Assembly (NCBI GenBank): GCA_007922195.1
Contig: ML682122.1
Location: forward strand, 1,109,197 to 1,173,196
Reading direction: 5' to 3'
Length of the DNA: 64,000 nt
Source of the DNA: Podocnemis expansa
Taxonomy: Eukaryota > Chordata > Testudines > Podocnemididae
Below the pieces are notes generated by a model. That model saw only the letters and a program-made list of their open reading frames with translations. It was not told the DNA's origin and ran no database searches. Position numbers and translations under genes: made by a program. Below, in pieces: positions 1 through 11,084 of the stretch (positions are counted from its first letter, which is position 1; every line of letters starts with the position of its first letter).

Positions 1-1030
1 AGTGTGCCAGGGCACACTGTTGTGCCATGGCAACACACAAAGTGTGCCTCAAGCATCCCTGAGAGCTGGAGTTAAAGTTCTTCCATGCTTAGCCCAGCCA
101 TGTGGGCTGCGCAGGGCTGGGAAAGGCAGGGGTTAAAGTAAGGGGGAAGACACCGGAACACAGTTCTGGGGCCACCTATTTTTAGGCAGGCAGCCTTCCA
201 GCCCCCTAGAATTACAGGAAGGCACCGGAACATGGAGTTCCAGGGGTCCCCCTAAAAATAGCAGGAGCAGCCCGAACGCAGTGTTCCGGTGGCTCCACCA
301 TAGGCCCAACCAGCAGAGAGGGGTGGGAGGCTGGGAGTGTGTGAATCTCCCCCTGCAGGGTGGAGCAGCTTGTGTCAGACAGCCTGCAAACAGCCCAGGT
401 AAGGGCTTTGGGGGGAAGGGCTGCTGGGAGTTGTGTGTGTGTGTTTAGCAGAGGTGGGAGGGAGTGGCTGTGTACCAGAGGGTGTGTAGCTGGGGTTGTG
501 GGGTGGCTGTTTGGTTGGGGGGGTGTAGTTGGGGGGTAAGGTGTCTGTGGGGGAGGGGTGTAGCTGGGGGCTGGAGGCCTAGTTCTGCCGCTGCAGTGAT
601 GGGAATGTCTATCACAGACAATGGGAGCTGGGGGAGAGGAGGATGGGACTTCCTGGGGTGGGGGGGAGCAGCAGTGGCGTGAGGATTTGCCCTGGGTAGC
701 AGGGAGCCACTGTGGAGAAGGGGGAAGTGGGTGCTGTGCCATGCTCCCCTGCCCTACCTTCCCACTCCCCAGGTTCCCCCATTCTCCCTCCCACAAAGCT
801 ACTCTTGTTCTCCCTTCCTCTCTCCTCTCTTGCCACCCTTGTGCTGGTCCCCACATGGCTGCCCATGTCCTTTTTTTGCCACCCCTGCCCTGCTGTGCTT
901 CCCACACTCACACCTGCCACTGCACACAACTCCTGACCTACCATGTTTTGCCACCCCTGTGCAGCTACCCCACTACCCCCCATAGCAGTATTTCTGAAAC
1001 AGTGCTTTGGTTCATGAATATTCATAACTA
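1..1030. repeat. Low-complexity, strand-asymmetric sequence with caccggaac repeats
   Basis: Bases 151-186 and 223-262 share a caccggaac...ctatttttagg-like unit, and 251-292 carries the inverse (cctaaaaatag...gttccggtg). Bases 420-720 are strongly G-rich and 720-990 strongly C-rich on the same strand. The overlapping ORFs here are composition artefacts. No gene is recognised. Confidence 0.5.
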
Positions 1031-1070
1031 ATTTAATTTAATTTGAATATTCATGAGGCTTTGTGTCTCT

Positions 1071-1524
1071 GGCTATGTCTACACTCTCAAAGTTATTTTG
1101 AAATAACTAGTTCAAATTTATTTCAAAATAATTATTTGGAAATAGCATTATTTTGAATTTATTATTTCAAAATAGTGCAGTGAAGACTCTCTGTTTTGAA
1201 ATAAGGTAGGCATTATTATTTTCAAATAGAGTTTCTTCACTAGGTTCTCTGTTTTGAAATAAAGCAAGGCAGGGAAAAGTATAGGGACACTATTTCAAAA
1301 TAAGCCAATTCTGTGGCTTGGAATGGCTTGTTTCAAAATAATAATTTCAAAGTAATTATTCTTTTGAAATAAATGCAGATTTTATTATTTTGAAATAGCA
1401 CTTTGTTATTTCAATATAACAAAAATGCTTATTTTGAAATAACAAAATGCCTGCTTGGATGGGAAAAAAAGTTATTTTGAAATAAGCCCCCTTATTTTGA
1501 AATACCTTTTAAGTATAGACATAC
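1071..1524. mobile_element. Inverted-repeat MITE, TTATTTYRAAATAA type
   Basis: Ends ggctatgtctacact and aagtatagacatac are inverted repeats, flanked by a 3-bp duplication TCT. The interior is a run of ttattttgaaataa-type palindromes. No coding capacity; a Harbinger/Tourist-like MITE is the likely class. Confidence 0.8.
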
Positions 1525-1640
1525 TCTATATCTAAAGGGGCAAAGTTATTTCAAAATAACTGTGCCAATATTAAATTGAAATAATAATTTTGAAAAAGAG
1601 AGTCTTCATGAGACTCCTTTTTTCAAAATAAAGTAGGAAT

Positions 1641-2732
1641 TACCATATATATTTGTGTATAAGATGATCCAGGCATAAGGTGACCCCCCCAATTCTCAGC
1701 CCAAAAGGGGGCAGAAAATGGGTCACCTGTGTATAAGCCGAGTTCCCTTTTCGGCCATGGCCCCTAATCACCCAACCAGTGCTGCTGGCTTTCCCTGGAG
1801 TTCCCGACAGCTTCCCTAAACCCCAAATTCCATCTGCTGCTTTTCCCCTGTCCCCCTGCTCTCTTCACTCCTCTCTCCTGCCCCTTGCTGTCTCCATTGC
1901 TCACCCTGCCTCCTGCTGTCTCCATTCCTCCTGCTTCCCCCCTACTCCCTCTGCTCCTCCTGCTGCCCCTGCTCTGTCCTTTCCTCACTGCTGCCCCCTG
2001 CTCACTTCTCAGTTCCCTGCTGCTACTCCCATGTTCCCCAACACCTTTTCTATGTCACCCCCCAACCCCTGTTGCCACTTTTCCCAGCCTTCCAGGCACC
2101 CCCCCCCCAAATCTCCAGGCCCTGTCACCACTTCCATGGGCTCCCGAAAAGCCCTGGACCCTCCTGCTGCTTTCCTGAGACTCCCCAACCCCCTTCCTAG
2201 CCCCTGCATACTGCTGCCACTTTCCCTGGACTTCCCAACCCCCCCAACTCTCAGGCCTTCCTGCCACTTTCCCTGGACCCCCAACCCCCTCAACCCCTGG
2301 GCACTGCCGCCCCTTCCCTGGCTTCCCTGAACCTCCCCCCAACCCCTGGTCCCTCCCATCACTTTTTCCAGACTCTCCGACCCCCTCCATAAATCCTGTG
2401 CTCTGTTGCCGCTTTCCCTGTATTCCCCGAACCCCTCCCCAACCCCTGGTCCCTGCTGCCACTTCCCTGGCCTCTCTGAACTCCCCCCTCAATGCCCAGG
2501 CTGCCTCCCCAGGGCCCCCATACCCGGCCACTCCAGATGCCACAGTCCCCTCCTCAGTCTAGTCCCACCCCAGTCCGAATGCCCAACATGGCCGCTCCAG
2601 CTGCACTGGGGCTCCAGCCTGCAGTGTGCTCAGTGAAACTCCTGGGCTGGGGCTGTTTATTGTATTCACCTTTATATAAGCTGAGTGCCTGTTTTGAAGC
2701 CAATCTTGGCTTATATATGATTATATACGGTA
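1641..2732. mobile_element. TIR element with C-rich minisatellite interior
   Basis: Left end taccatatatatttgtgtat and right end cttatatatgattatatacg plus gta are inverted repeats of about 23 bp, with TA at both outer edges as for Tc1/mariner-type elements. From about 1900 to 2560 the interior is a degenerate C-rich tandem repeat (units like ccaacccctggtccctgctg). It interrupts a ttatttcaaaataac-type MITE visible on both sides. Confidence 0.65.
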
Positions 2733-2789
2733 GCATTTCAAGTTAGAGAGTCTACACTGGACTGCCTAATTCAAAATAGATTTCCCTCC

Positions 2790-3310
2790 CCAGACAGGTT
2801 TCCCAGGCTGGGGAGAGATGCCCCCACTCGGGCAGCCAAGGAACCCCAGCCGCATTGTATTCCCTGCCAGGACAGCCAAGGAACCCCAGTGTGGCAGCCA
2901 GGGAACCCTACCAGGGTTGTGCTCCCATCTGGGCAGCCAAGGAAAGGGGTGCTGCTTCCCCCCAAGGCATGCTGGTCTGCCCCCCACCAACCCCTGTGTT
3001 CAGGTTGAGGGAGGACTACCAGTGGGGTAGGAGCCCGATCAGGATGTGAAATTGACCAGGCTGGGAGCTGCTTGTGGGATGCCGCAAACAGCTCCGAGCC
3101 TGATCAATCTCCGAGCCCATTACTAGCCCCCTCCCCAGTCTGAACACAGGGGCTGGTGGTACCAATCAGCATGCCTGGCAGGGAAGCAGCACCCCCTTTC
3201 CTTGGCTGCCCAGATGGGAGCACAGCCCTGCCAGGGTTCCCTGGCTGCCCTGGTGGGGAGTGTAGCCTTGCCAGGGGAATCTGTTTCCCATGGGGAAGAA
3301 AGCCGCCAGG
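2790..3310. repeat. Long imperfect foldback (arms about 160-200 bp)
   Basis: Left arm about 2850-3010 and right arm about 3125-3290 are reverse complements. Shared blocks are gggaaccctaccagggttgt, ctcccatctgggcagccaag and ggggtgctgcttccc on the left and their inverses on the right. The loop is about 115 bp. Confidence 0.75.
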
Positions 3311-3664
3311 GGTGTCTGTCCCCAGCCAGGTAATCCTGCCCTGCTGGAGCAGGAACTCCAGCAAAATACTGATAATTAGTTTGAAAATGCCCCTGATAAT
3401 TATTTTGAAAATGCCAATTCCATGTCCTAGAATGGCTTTTTTTTTTTCAAATTAACTATTTTGAAAGATTTGCTCTTTTGAAATTAAAGCAGGTTTAGTG
3501 ATTTCAAAAAAGTGCTTAGGTTTTTTTGAAATACAGAAATGCCTTTAAAACAAAACAAAACAAAACAAAACAAAAGGCAGCCCAGACATGGAAAAGTTTC
3601 TCCAGGATAAGCCTTTTTATGCTGAAAAAACTTTTCAGTGTAGCTGTGCCCTATGAGTCTATAA

Positions 3665-4110
3665 TAGGTGTCGCCAAACTGCAGCTCCAGAGCCATATGT
3701 TGCTCTTAATGGAAAAAATTGTGACTCCTGGAGGATTGTTAGCAAATCAGTTTAGGAAAGCAGCCCCAGCCTAGGAGTTCAGGAGGGGGTTGGGATGGTG
3801 GGGAGAAGTGTAACATGGTCAGGATTTTAAAAATATCTCTACTAGCCTGCAGTCTTTTACATTGAGCAGCAACTAAGTTTTTACTGTATAGGCCTAGTTT
3901 TCATGGTAACCTTAAGTAATTTTTAGAATCTGACATTAGTATTATCAATATTTGTCCTCTTTTTACGATAAAATTAAAGTGTGCAATGAATTTTAAATTT
4001 AGTAATTTTGCATTAGGTAAAAGTATATGGCTATATGCCTCAGTGTGGCTCTCGAAGGTTTAATTGTCAACTTGTGTGGCTCTTGAGTTCCATAAGTTTG
4101 GCCACCCCTG
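3665..4110. mobile_element. hAT-like non-autonomous DNA transposon
   Basis: Ends taggtgtcgccaaac and gtttggccacccctg are inverted repeats, and exact 8-bp duplications GTCTATAA flank it (3657-3664 and 4111-4118), diagnostic of hAT insertion. No ORF of note. Confidence 0.88.
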
Positions 4111-4269
4111 GTCTATAACAATACAAACAGCATCACACTGAACATTACTATAACAACAATGTGCAGTACAGAGAATTCAAAAAACTTCTTACATGATGTA
4201 CCTTGCTTTGAATAATAGAAAACACCACTAAAATAGTGATTTTGGTGGAAGCAGGGTGTCACATCACAA

Positions 4270-4395
4270 GTCAGGTTTTTAAAGAGCATGTTGGACGAAC
4301 ACCTGTCACGTCTGGTCTAGGTTTACTTTGTCCTCCCTCAGTGCTGGGTATTTGACAAGATGACCTCTCAAGATCTCTGTTCATACATGCCTATG
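4270..4395 (+). mobile_element. CR1 LINE 3' fragment
   Basis: Contains the eroded CR1 tail pattern: ttggacgaacacctgtcacg, gacaagatgacctctcaaga and a terminal cctatgatctt. Confidence 0.55.
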
Positions 4396-4911
4396 ATCTT
4401 GAGATAACAATAAGTCTAGCAGGATTGTAAATATAACAAAATGTGAAAACACCCACCAGTAAGACTACTACTGCCTCCTAACACTGTCATGTTTTGCCAG
4501 TCTCTTTTGTCACTATGGAACTGGGGTGTTCCCAAAGTTGTTAATTTTTTTTGGACAGGGACTGCCTTTGTGTCATGGCTATCCAGCATCTCATGACTGG
4601 TCCACTTAGACATTATTATACTACCAACAATAATACTAATTTCTAGGGATGCTTGATATTTGGCATTTCCATTCCATAGGAAAACTGGACATTTATTTGT
4701 ATTCCAAATCAGACTGAAACCACAAAATTTTTACTATTTCTTGAAATTACCTTAATTTTGGGTTAATTGAAACATTTTGCTTCCATGAAGTTGAAAAGTT
4801 GCCTTCAATTTTTTGCTCTTTAAGGACTTGTTATAGTTTCATTTGCAGTACACTAAATCTATCTTAAGTGAAAAATCATTTCAAAATAATATTAAAAAAC
4901 CCCAAACCTTC

Positions 4912-4913
4912 CC

Positions 4914-4947
<34 letters not shown>

Positions 4948-4948
4948 T
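4912..4948 (+). repeat. (CTAT)n microsatellite
   Basis: About nine tandem ctat units. Confidence 0.95.
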
Positions 4949-4959
4949 TTAAGAAACCT

Positions 4960-7047
4960 TGTCCCAGTCAACAAGTCCCCATGGATGACACTAAGCTGGT
5001 GGGAATGGTAAATGTACTTGATGGTAGGGACAGCATACAGAGTGACTTAGACAAACTGGATCATTGGGCCAGAATAAATTTGATGGGATTCAGCAAGGAA
5101 AAATGAAGAGTTCTGCATTTAGGATGGAAGAATCCTGTGCACTGCTATAGCCTGGGAACTGACTGACTGTGCAGCAGTTCTGCAGAAGAGGACCTGGGAG
5201 TTACTGTGAACAAGAAGTTGGATTTGAGTCACCAGTGTGCCAAGAAGCTACTATAGCCAAGAAGGCTAATGAAATATTGGGCTACATTAGTGTGCCCATT
5301 GTTAGCTGTTTAAGGAAAGTGATTATTCCTCTCCATTTGGCATTGGTCAGGCCTCAGTTGGAGTATTGTATCCAGTTTTGGGCCCAACACTATAGAAGTG
5401 GTGTGTACAAATTGAACAGAGTCCAGCAGAAGACTATAAGAGAAATGATTTGGGGGATGAAGCCCATGATCTATGAAAAGAGGTTGAGGGAACTAGGTTT
5501 GCTTAGTCTACAGAAGAGAAAAGAAAGTGGGGATTTGATAGCTGCTTTCAAATACCTGACAGGAACAGTCAGCATGGATTCACCAAGGATAAATTGTGCC
5601 TGACCAACCGCATTGCCTTCTATGATAAGATGTCTAGTGTTGTGGATGTTGGAAAAGCTGTTGATGCAATATACCTTTACTTTAGCAAGGCTTTTGATAT
5701 GGTTTCCCACAGCATTCTCATTTGCAAGTTAAGGAAATATTGGTTGGATGTGCAGACACTAAGGTGGATAGAAAACTGGTGAGTGGGAATCAATGGGTCG
5801 ATGTCTAGTTGGCAACAAGTAACAAGCGGCGTGCCCCAGGGGTCAGCCCTGGGGCCTGTTCTCTTCAACATTTTCATTAATGATCTGAATGATGGGATAG
5901 ATTGTACACTCAGTAAGTTTGCAGATGACACCAAGCTGGAGGGAACAGTAGACACTCTGGAGGGCAGGGAAAGGATTCAGGAAGACCTAGACAAATTGGA
6001 GCAGTGGGTCAAAACAAATCTCACGAGGTTCAAGAAGGACGACTGCAAGGTCCTGCACTTGGAACCAAAAAACCCCATGCACTGCTACAGGCTGGGGGGT
6101 GATTGGGTAAATAATAGCCCTGTAGAAAAGAACCTGGGTGTCTTGGTGGCTGGGAAGCTGGATATGAGTCAGCAGTGTGCTCATGTTGCCAAGAAGGCCA
6201 ATGGCATAGTAGGATGCATCAGTAGGAGTGTAGCCAGCAGATCTAGGGAAGTGATTGTTCCCCTCTATTCAGCGCTGGTGAGAACTCATCTGGAATACTG
6301 TGTCCGATTTTGGGCTCCCCACCACAAAAAGGACTTGGACAAATTAGAAAGAGTCCAGTGAAGGGCAGCAAAAATGATCAAGGGGCTAGAGCACAAGACT
6401 TATGAAGAGAGACTGAGGGAACTGAGGATTATTTAGCCTGCTGAAGAGAAGACTGGGGGGGGCAGGATTCGATAGCAGCTTTCAACTACTTGAAGGGGTG
6501 CTCCAAGGAGGATGGAGCTCAGATGTTCTCATTAGTAACAGAGGACAGAACAAAGAGCAATGGTTTCAAGTTACAGCTTGTGAGGCTGGGGTTAGATCTT
6601 AGGAAAAAAATTCTTACTAGGAGGGTGGTGAAGCATTGGAATGGCTTACCAAGGGAAGCTGTGGAATCTCCATCTTTGGAGTTATTTCAGGCTTGGCTGG
6701 ACAAAACCCTGGCTGGGATGATTTAGTGAGTGGTCCTGCTTTTTTGTGAGGGGTTGGACTAGATGATCTCATGAGGTCCCTTCTAACCCTATGATTCTAT
6801 GATTCTTTGAGTTCCAGGGAGGATGAAGCTAGGCTGTTCTCAATGATGGCAGATGATAGAAAAAAATAGCAATGGCCTCAAGTTGCAGTGTGGGATGTGC
6901 AGATTGGATATGAGGAAATTTTTTTCCACTAGGAGGGTGATGAAGCACAGAAATGGTTACCTAGGAAAGTGGTGGAATATTCATTCTTAGATGTTTGTGA
7001 GGTTTAGGTTGACAAAGTCCTGACTGGGATGATTTAGTTACAGTATT
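4960..7047 (+). mobile_element. Older CR1 LINE fragment, split by a younger CR1
   Basis: The 5' part (about 4960-5561) encodes decayed reverse-transcriptase sequence (DDTKLVGMVNVLDGRDSIQ, LVRPQLEYCIQFWA). The 3' part (about 6808-7047) resumes at ttccagggaggatgaagcta and ends in the CR1 3' region. Frames are broken, so it is non-functional. Confidence 0.8.
5562..6807 (+). mobile_element. Younger CR1 LINE 3' copy inserted in an older CR1
   Basis: 5'-truncated copy starting within the RT domain (SMDSPRINCA, then VSHSILICKL). 5783-6361 encodes [20 protein letters not shown] and FADDTKL, the RT palm with the catalytic FADD, then [12 protein letters not shown]. It ends with the CR1 3' terminus (ggactagatgatctcatgag and two tatgattct repeats). 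A stop in the RT frame and frame breaks make it dead. Confidence 0.9.
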
Positions 7048-7520
7048 TTTTTTCAAAATAAGGAGGTTTATTTCGGGGGGGGGGGTGAAATAAAAAGATT
7101 TTTTTCGGGGGGCGGGCTTTATGTCTCTTCATGCAGGCACCTTGGTATTTTGAAGTAAATGCTCTGTTATTTCAAAGTAATTAAGAACTAGTCTGAAATA
7201 TTGAAACCTTGATTTATTTCAAAATATTGATTCTTTCAAAATAGCTATTTTGGAAAAAAAACAAACCTCTAAGCCATGTAATTGTTTTTTTTTTTGTTTG
7301 GTTTGTTTTTTTGTTTTGTTTTTTTAATAATAGCCCTATATTTTCCATTGCCTTTTCCTATTTGGAAATTGAAAGTCTAGTGAAGACTTTCTATTTCAAA
7401 ATGGAAAGTTTTCCCCAGTCTCCTATTTTGAAATGACAATTTCCAAATAATGTTATTTCAAAATCATTATTTTGAAAAAAAAAATATTTCAAAATATCTG
7501 TGGCGGTGAAGAGATAGCCT
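7040..7520. mobile_element. Decayed MITE of the TTATTTYRAAATAA type
   Basis: Many ttatttcaaaata motifs. ggctttatgtctcttcatgc near 7115 and ggtgaagagatagcc near 7505 form degenerate terminal inverted repeats. Confidence 0.5.
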
Positions 7521-7899
7521 GTGATTCTACTGAATTTTAGATTTTGACCAGAGTGTGTTTTCTGATTCAAAAAATATTACATTTGAAAAAAAATTGACCA
7601 GGTCTGTTTACAATAAGCTGTTCCTTTTAAAGATCAGTGAATGAAATTTAATTTCAAAAGAAGATAATCCATCAGACTGTCCTGCTAAGGACCCATTGAC
7701 TTTTCTACCTCTGGGACTCCTGTCCCAGCAGCTTTCTATGTGCTATTATAGGAAAAGACTTTGATGCGCTCTTACCTCTGCCATTGTAAATATGGTCTTT
7801 TTCCTTTTCAGGTTTATGGGGAAGTGCCCTTGGAAGCATGAAGGAAAACAAAAAATATCTATTAGGTATCACAATTTCTATAAATTGAAGGTAGGGTCT

Positions 7900-8117
7900 C
7901 GTCATCAGTTGAATTGGAATAGGTCTCTAGTGGATGAACTACCCCACCCTTCTGATTGCTTGTGGAGATCCCAACACTGGAAGCTGTGCAAAAGAAATTG
8001 GATAAACACCTGTAAGGAATGGTTTTAGTTTTGGTGGCCCTGTCACAGTGTGTGGGGACTGGACCTGTTGACTTCTTGAGGTCCCTCCCAATTCCATATT
8101 TCTATCATTCTATGATC
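7900..8117 (+). mobile_element. CR1 LINE 3' fragment
   Basis: Shows the eroded CR1 tail: ggtctctagtggatgaacta, ggataaacacctgtaaggaa, gaggtccctcccaattccat and a terminal tctatcattctatgatct. Confidence 0.75.
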
Positions 8118-8681
8118 TAAGGGTGAGATTTTCAAAGCTGCCCTGAGAATTTGAATCCTAATTTCCATTAGTATTAATAAGATTGTGGTATAGTCTAATC
8201 TCTTCAGCCAGCTACCAGCACCAAGGAGAAAATAATTTCTTCCCAATGTACATTATAATTTGGCAGTTGTTATTTGCCTTCCTCTGATGCATCAGAAACC
8301 AGTTTGACATTGAACTGGAACGCCACCTGGGATATACCGATGCTTCCAGATGTTACTCTTTCTAGGTGCTTGGTTGGTGAGTCATTCTCAGTGTCCAAAC
8401 AATCACCAGAAATGAAGTCTGTAAAGACTTTTCTCCCAGGTTACACTGGTAGGAACCTTGTAGATATTTTTGCCTTTCTCAGAAGCATAAGGCACAGGCT
8501 GGTTGCTGGAACTGCTGCTGCCATTGCTGCAATCTCTGCCAGGGAACCTCTGTCCCTCCCGTTTTGTGCCTGTGGCACACAACAGCTCAGTCTCCTGAGT
8601 ATTGCCTTGATTTAACTTATTTTATTAGACTCAGCCAGCTTTATTGATGTGAAGTTTAATGGTTTCCTGTCTCAACTCTAA

Positions 8682-9076
8682 TGCTATGTCTATACTGGCA
8701 AATTAATCCAGACTAAGGAGGGTTAGTACAAACTAGCTTAGTCTATGGCCACACTAGGCTTTCCCTAGTTTGCAATAAGAAACGCTTAGTTTGAACTTGT
8801 GAGTACTGGTGGTTAGTCCAGACTCAAGTGCTTAGTTTGAACTAGGTGTGATGTAGTCATGGACTAATGCTTAGTTTGGACTTAAGAACAATTTGAGCTA
8901 ATCAGGTTATTTCATATTTTAGTTTGAAATAAACTTTAGTTTGAACTAGAAAGTGTGGTTCGTTCAAACTTAGAAGCGTGACGTTAGTTCATACTAACAT
9001 GAGGTTAGTTTGAACTAACTTTGAACTTCTTATTTTGAACAAGCAATGTGTTCCTATGGCTAGTGTAGACATAGTC
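8682..9076. mobile_element. Inverted-repeat MITE, TTAGTTYRAACTAA type
   Basis: Termini tgctatgtctatact and agtgtagacatagtc, flanked by TAA duplications. The interior holds repeated agtttgaactaa-type palindromes. Confidence 0.85.
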
Positions 9077-9299
9077 TAAAAAACCATGAAGCCATGAAAT
9101 ACAGGTCCTTTAGGTTACTTTGGAATTCTCAATTGAGATGAAATTTTGAATTAAAATTTCATTCTGATTTTACAAAGGTCTAGCCTCTTAAGGAAAATTC
9201 TAACCATGCTTACTCTTTCATCATCAGGAGAAATTATTAGCAATTCATGGAATTTCTTGTACTTCATCCAGTGCCAGTGATATTGGGCACATTCTCTAG

Positions 9300-9737
9300 G
9301 GGCATGTCTACACTGGGAACTTAGTTCAAATTAAAGAGGCTTAATTCAGCCTAAATTAGTACCTGGCCAGACTGACTTTCCTTAGTTCAAATTAAGGAAT
9401 CTCTTAGTTCGAACTAAGGAAAGCATAGTTTGAACTTGTAAAACCTGCCTTTAGTGTCAACTAACCCAACTGAGCCGCGTTAGTTCGAACTAAAGAAGTT
9501 TGACCTTCTTCCTCCCAGGATGCCTTCCTCTTTTTATGGATTGGGTGGAGGCATGACCCTTCTTGGTTGCCACATTGCCATACTTCCCATGGTGCTCCCC
9601 CACAATCCAAACTAGCAAATCCTGTGCATGAACATGATAATTAGAACTAAGTTAGTTCAAATTAATCACAGTTAATTTAAATTAATTAATTAAAACTAAC
9701 TTAGTTTGAACTAGCATTCTTAAGTGTAGACATAGCC
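9300..9737. mobile_element. Inverted-repeat MITE, TTAGTTYRAACTAA type
   Basis: Termini gggcatgtctacact and aagtgtagacatagcc with TAG duplications. Intact CpG palindromes ttagttcgaactaa are present near 9407 and 9480. Confidence 0.85.
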
Positions 9738-10359
9738 TAGCAGTGTTGAATAAATCCAAAACTAGATACCTGGCTACCAGTCAATTAAAAGGGAAGCAAA
9801 CACTCAAGCCCTGGTCTCTAGAATTATGGACGTGTTTTGAAAACAATAATGGCTGGATTGTGATAGCTAGGTAAAGATACAATTTAAGGCTTGATTCTGA
9901 TTTCAGTCTGGTTTTATGCTGATGCAACAGTAGAGTAATAAACTGCATCTTCATTGACATTACCATAAATTAGTTCTGAATAAAGTCATTTCAAACATGT
10001 TGACTAAATGATTTCCAACCAAAACTTGCTGTTTTTGTCAGAAATTAAAAGTTTTCTGGGTATGTGATGATTCCGATACAATTTTTGATGGAAATATTTC
10101 AAAAGGCTACAAAATCAAAAAGGAGTATTTTCAACATGATAATCCCATGTGGTTTCAGGTTTTATTTATAATTCTAGCTAGTGAGCTTATGTTATATTGT
10201 ATTATTTCTATCACTTTAGAATGCTTTACTGTTACTGAAACACTGTACTAATGTCATTTTGATACTTCTGAATTGAAATATTTCACAATTTCAAAGTTCT
10301 CCTGAGTATTTTCAAGTTTTGACTTTTTGAATGAGTTTGAGATAAAAACAAATTTCATA

Positions 10360-10774
10360 GGGTATGTCTACATTTTCAAGTTACTTTGAATTAAGGAGAC
10401 TTAATTTGAATTAACTTAGTCCCTGTCCACACTAGGCTTTCATTAGTTTGAACTAAGGAATTTCTTGATTTGAACTAATGAAAGCTTAGTTTGAACTAAG
10501 AAGACCAGCTGATTAGTTCAAACTAGGCCCTTCGTCTGATCCTTAGTTTGAACTAAGGAGGATGTAGGTAAGGATTAACCTTTAGTTCAGACTTAAGTTT
10601 GAACTAAGGACAGTTAGTTCAAATTTAAAAAGTGGACTAATTTGAACTATCATTAGTTCAAATTAGTGCATGTTGTTACTTTGAACTAATAAGTTTGAGT
10701 TAAGTTCAAACTAAACTCAAAATTATTAGTTTAACTTAACAAATTTGAACTAACTTTTCCTAGTTTAGACATAG
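10360..10774. mobile_element. Inverted-repeat MITE, TTAGTTYRAACTAA type
   Basis: Termini gggtatgtctaca and tagtttagacatag with ATA at both flanks. The interior is almost wholly ttagtttgaactaa-like palindromes. Confidence 0.8.
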
Positions 10775-11021
10775 ATATAATGTGTAAAATTCCTCATGGT
10801 TTATAAATTCTGTTTTCTTATTGGCTCCTTCTGTCTAATGCCAGTGCAAATCAGATCAAAACCAGATTCCTGTTGTCTAGATCTAAGAGAATTTCAAACC
10901 TTGAAAAAAAAAAAAGAGACTTTTATTAAAACCTTATAACCCAAACATTATCTCTTAAATTAAATGGTTAGTGTTCTTAGTGACGTCTCATATTGCCTAC
11001 GTTTTCTTTTCAATTTTTCAG

Positions 11022-11084
11022 CCTTGATTAAGAATGCAATTCCCAGCAGACTGAGACGAAAACAGCAGTCACTAGAAAAAAGAG
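11022..11084 (+). CDS. PLA2G4C-like: Candidate exon, PLA2G4C-like, phase 1-1 (63 bp)
   Basis: A long pyrimidine tract and CAG precede it and AG|gtgggt follows. It is open in the frame required by the later exons and encodes a basic stretch (LIKNAIPSRLRRKQQSLEKR). No homology is recognised, so membership in the gene rests on splice signals and phase only. Confidence 0.45.

Noticed and set aside
1779..2330. 183-codon Pro/Ser-rich ORF
   Set aside because: A C-rich degenerate minisatellite read as protein; open in several frames.
8180..8620. 113-codon ORF at 8274-8615 as a gene
   Set aside because: No recognised domain; the upstream part resembles an eroded LINE 3' region (tttgccttcctctgatgcat), so it was not called.
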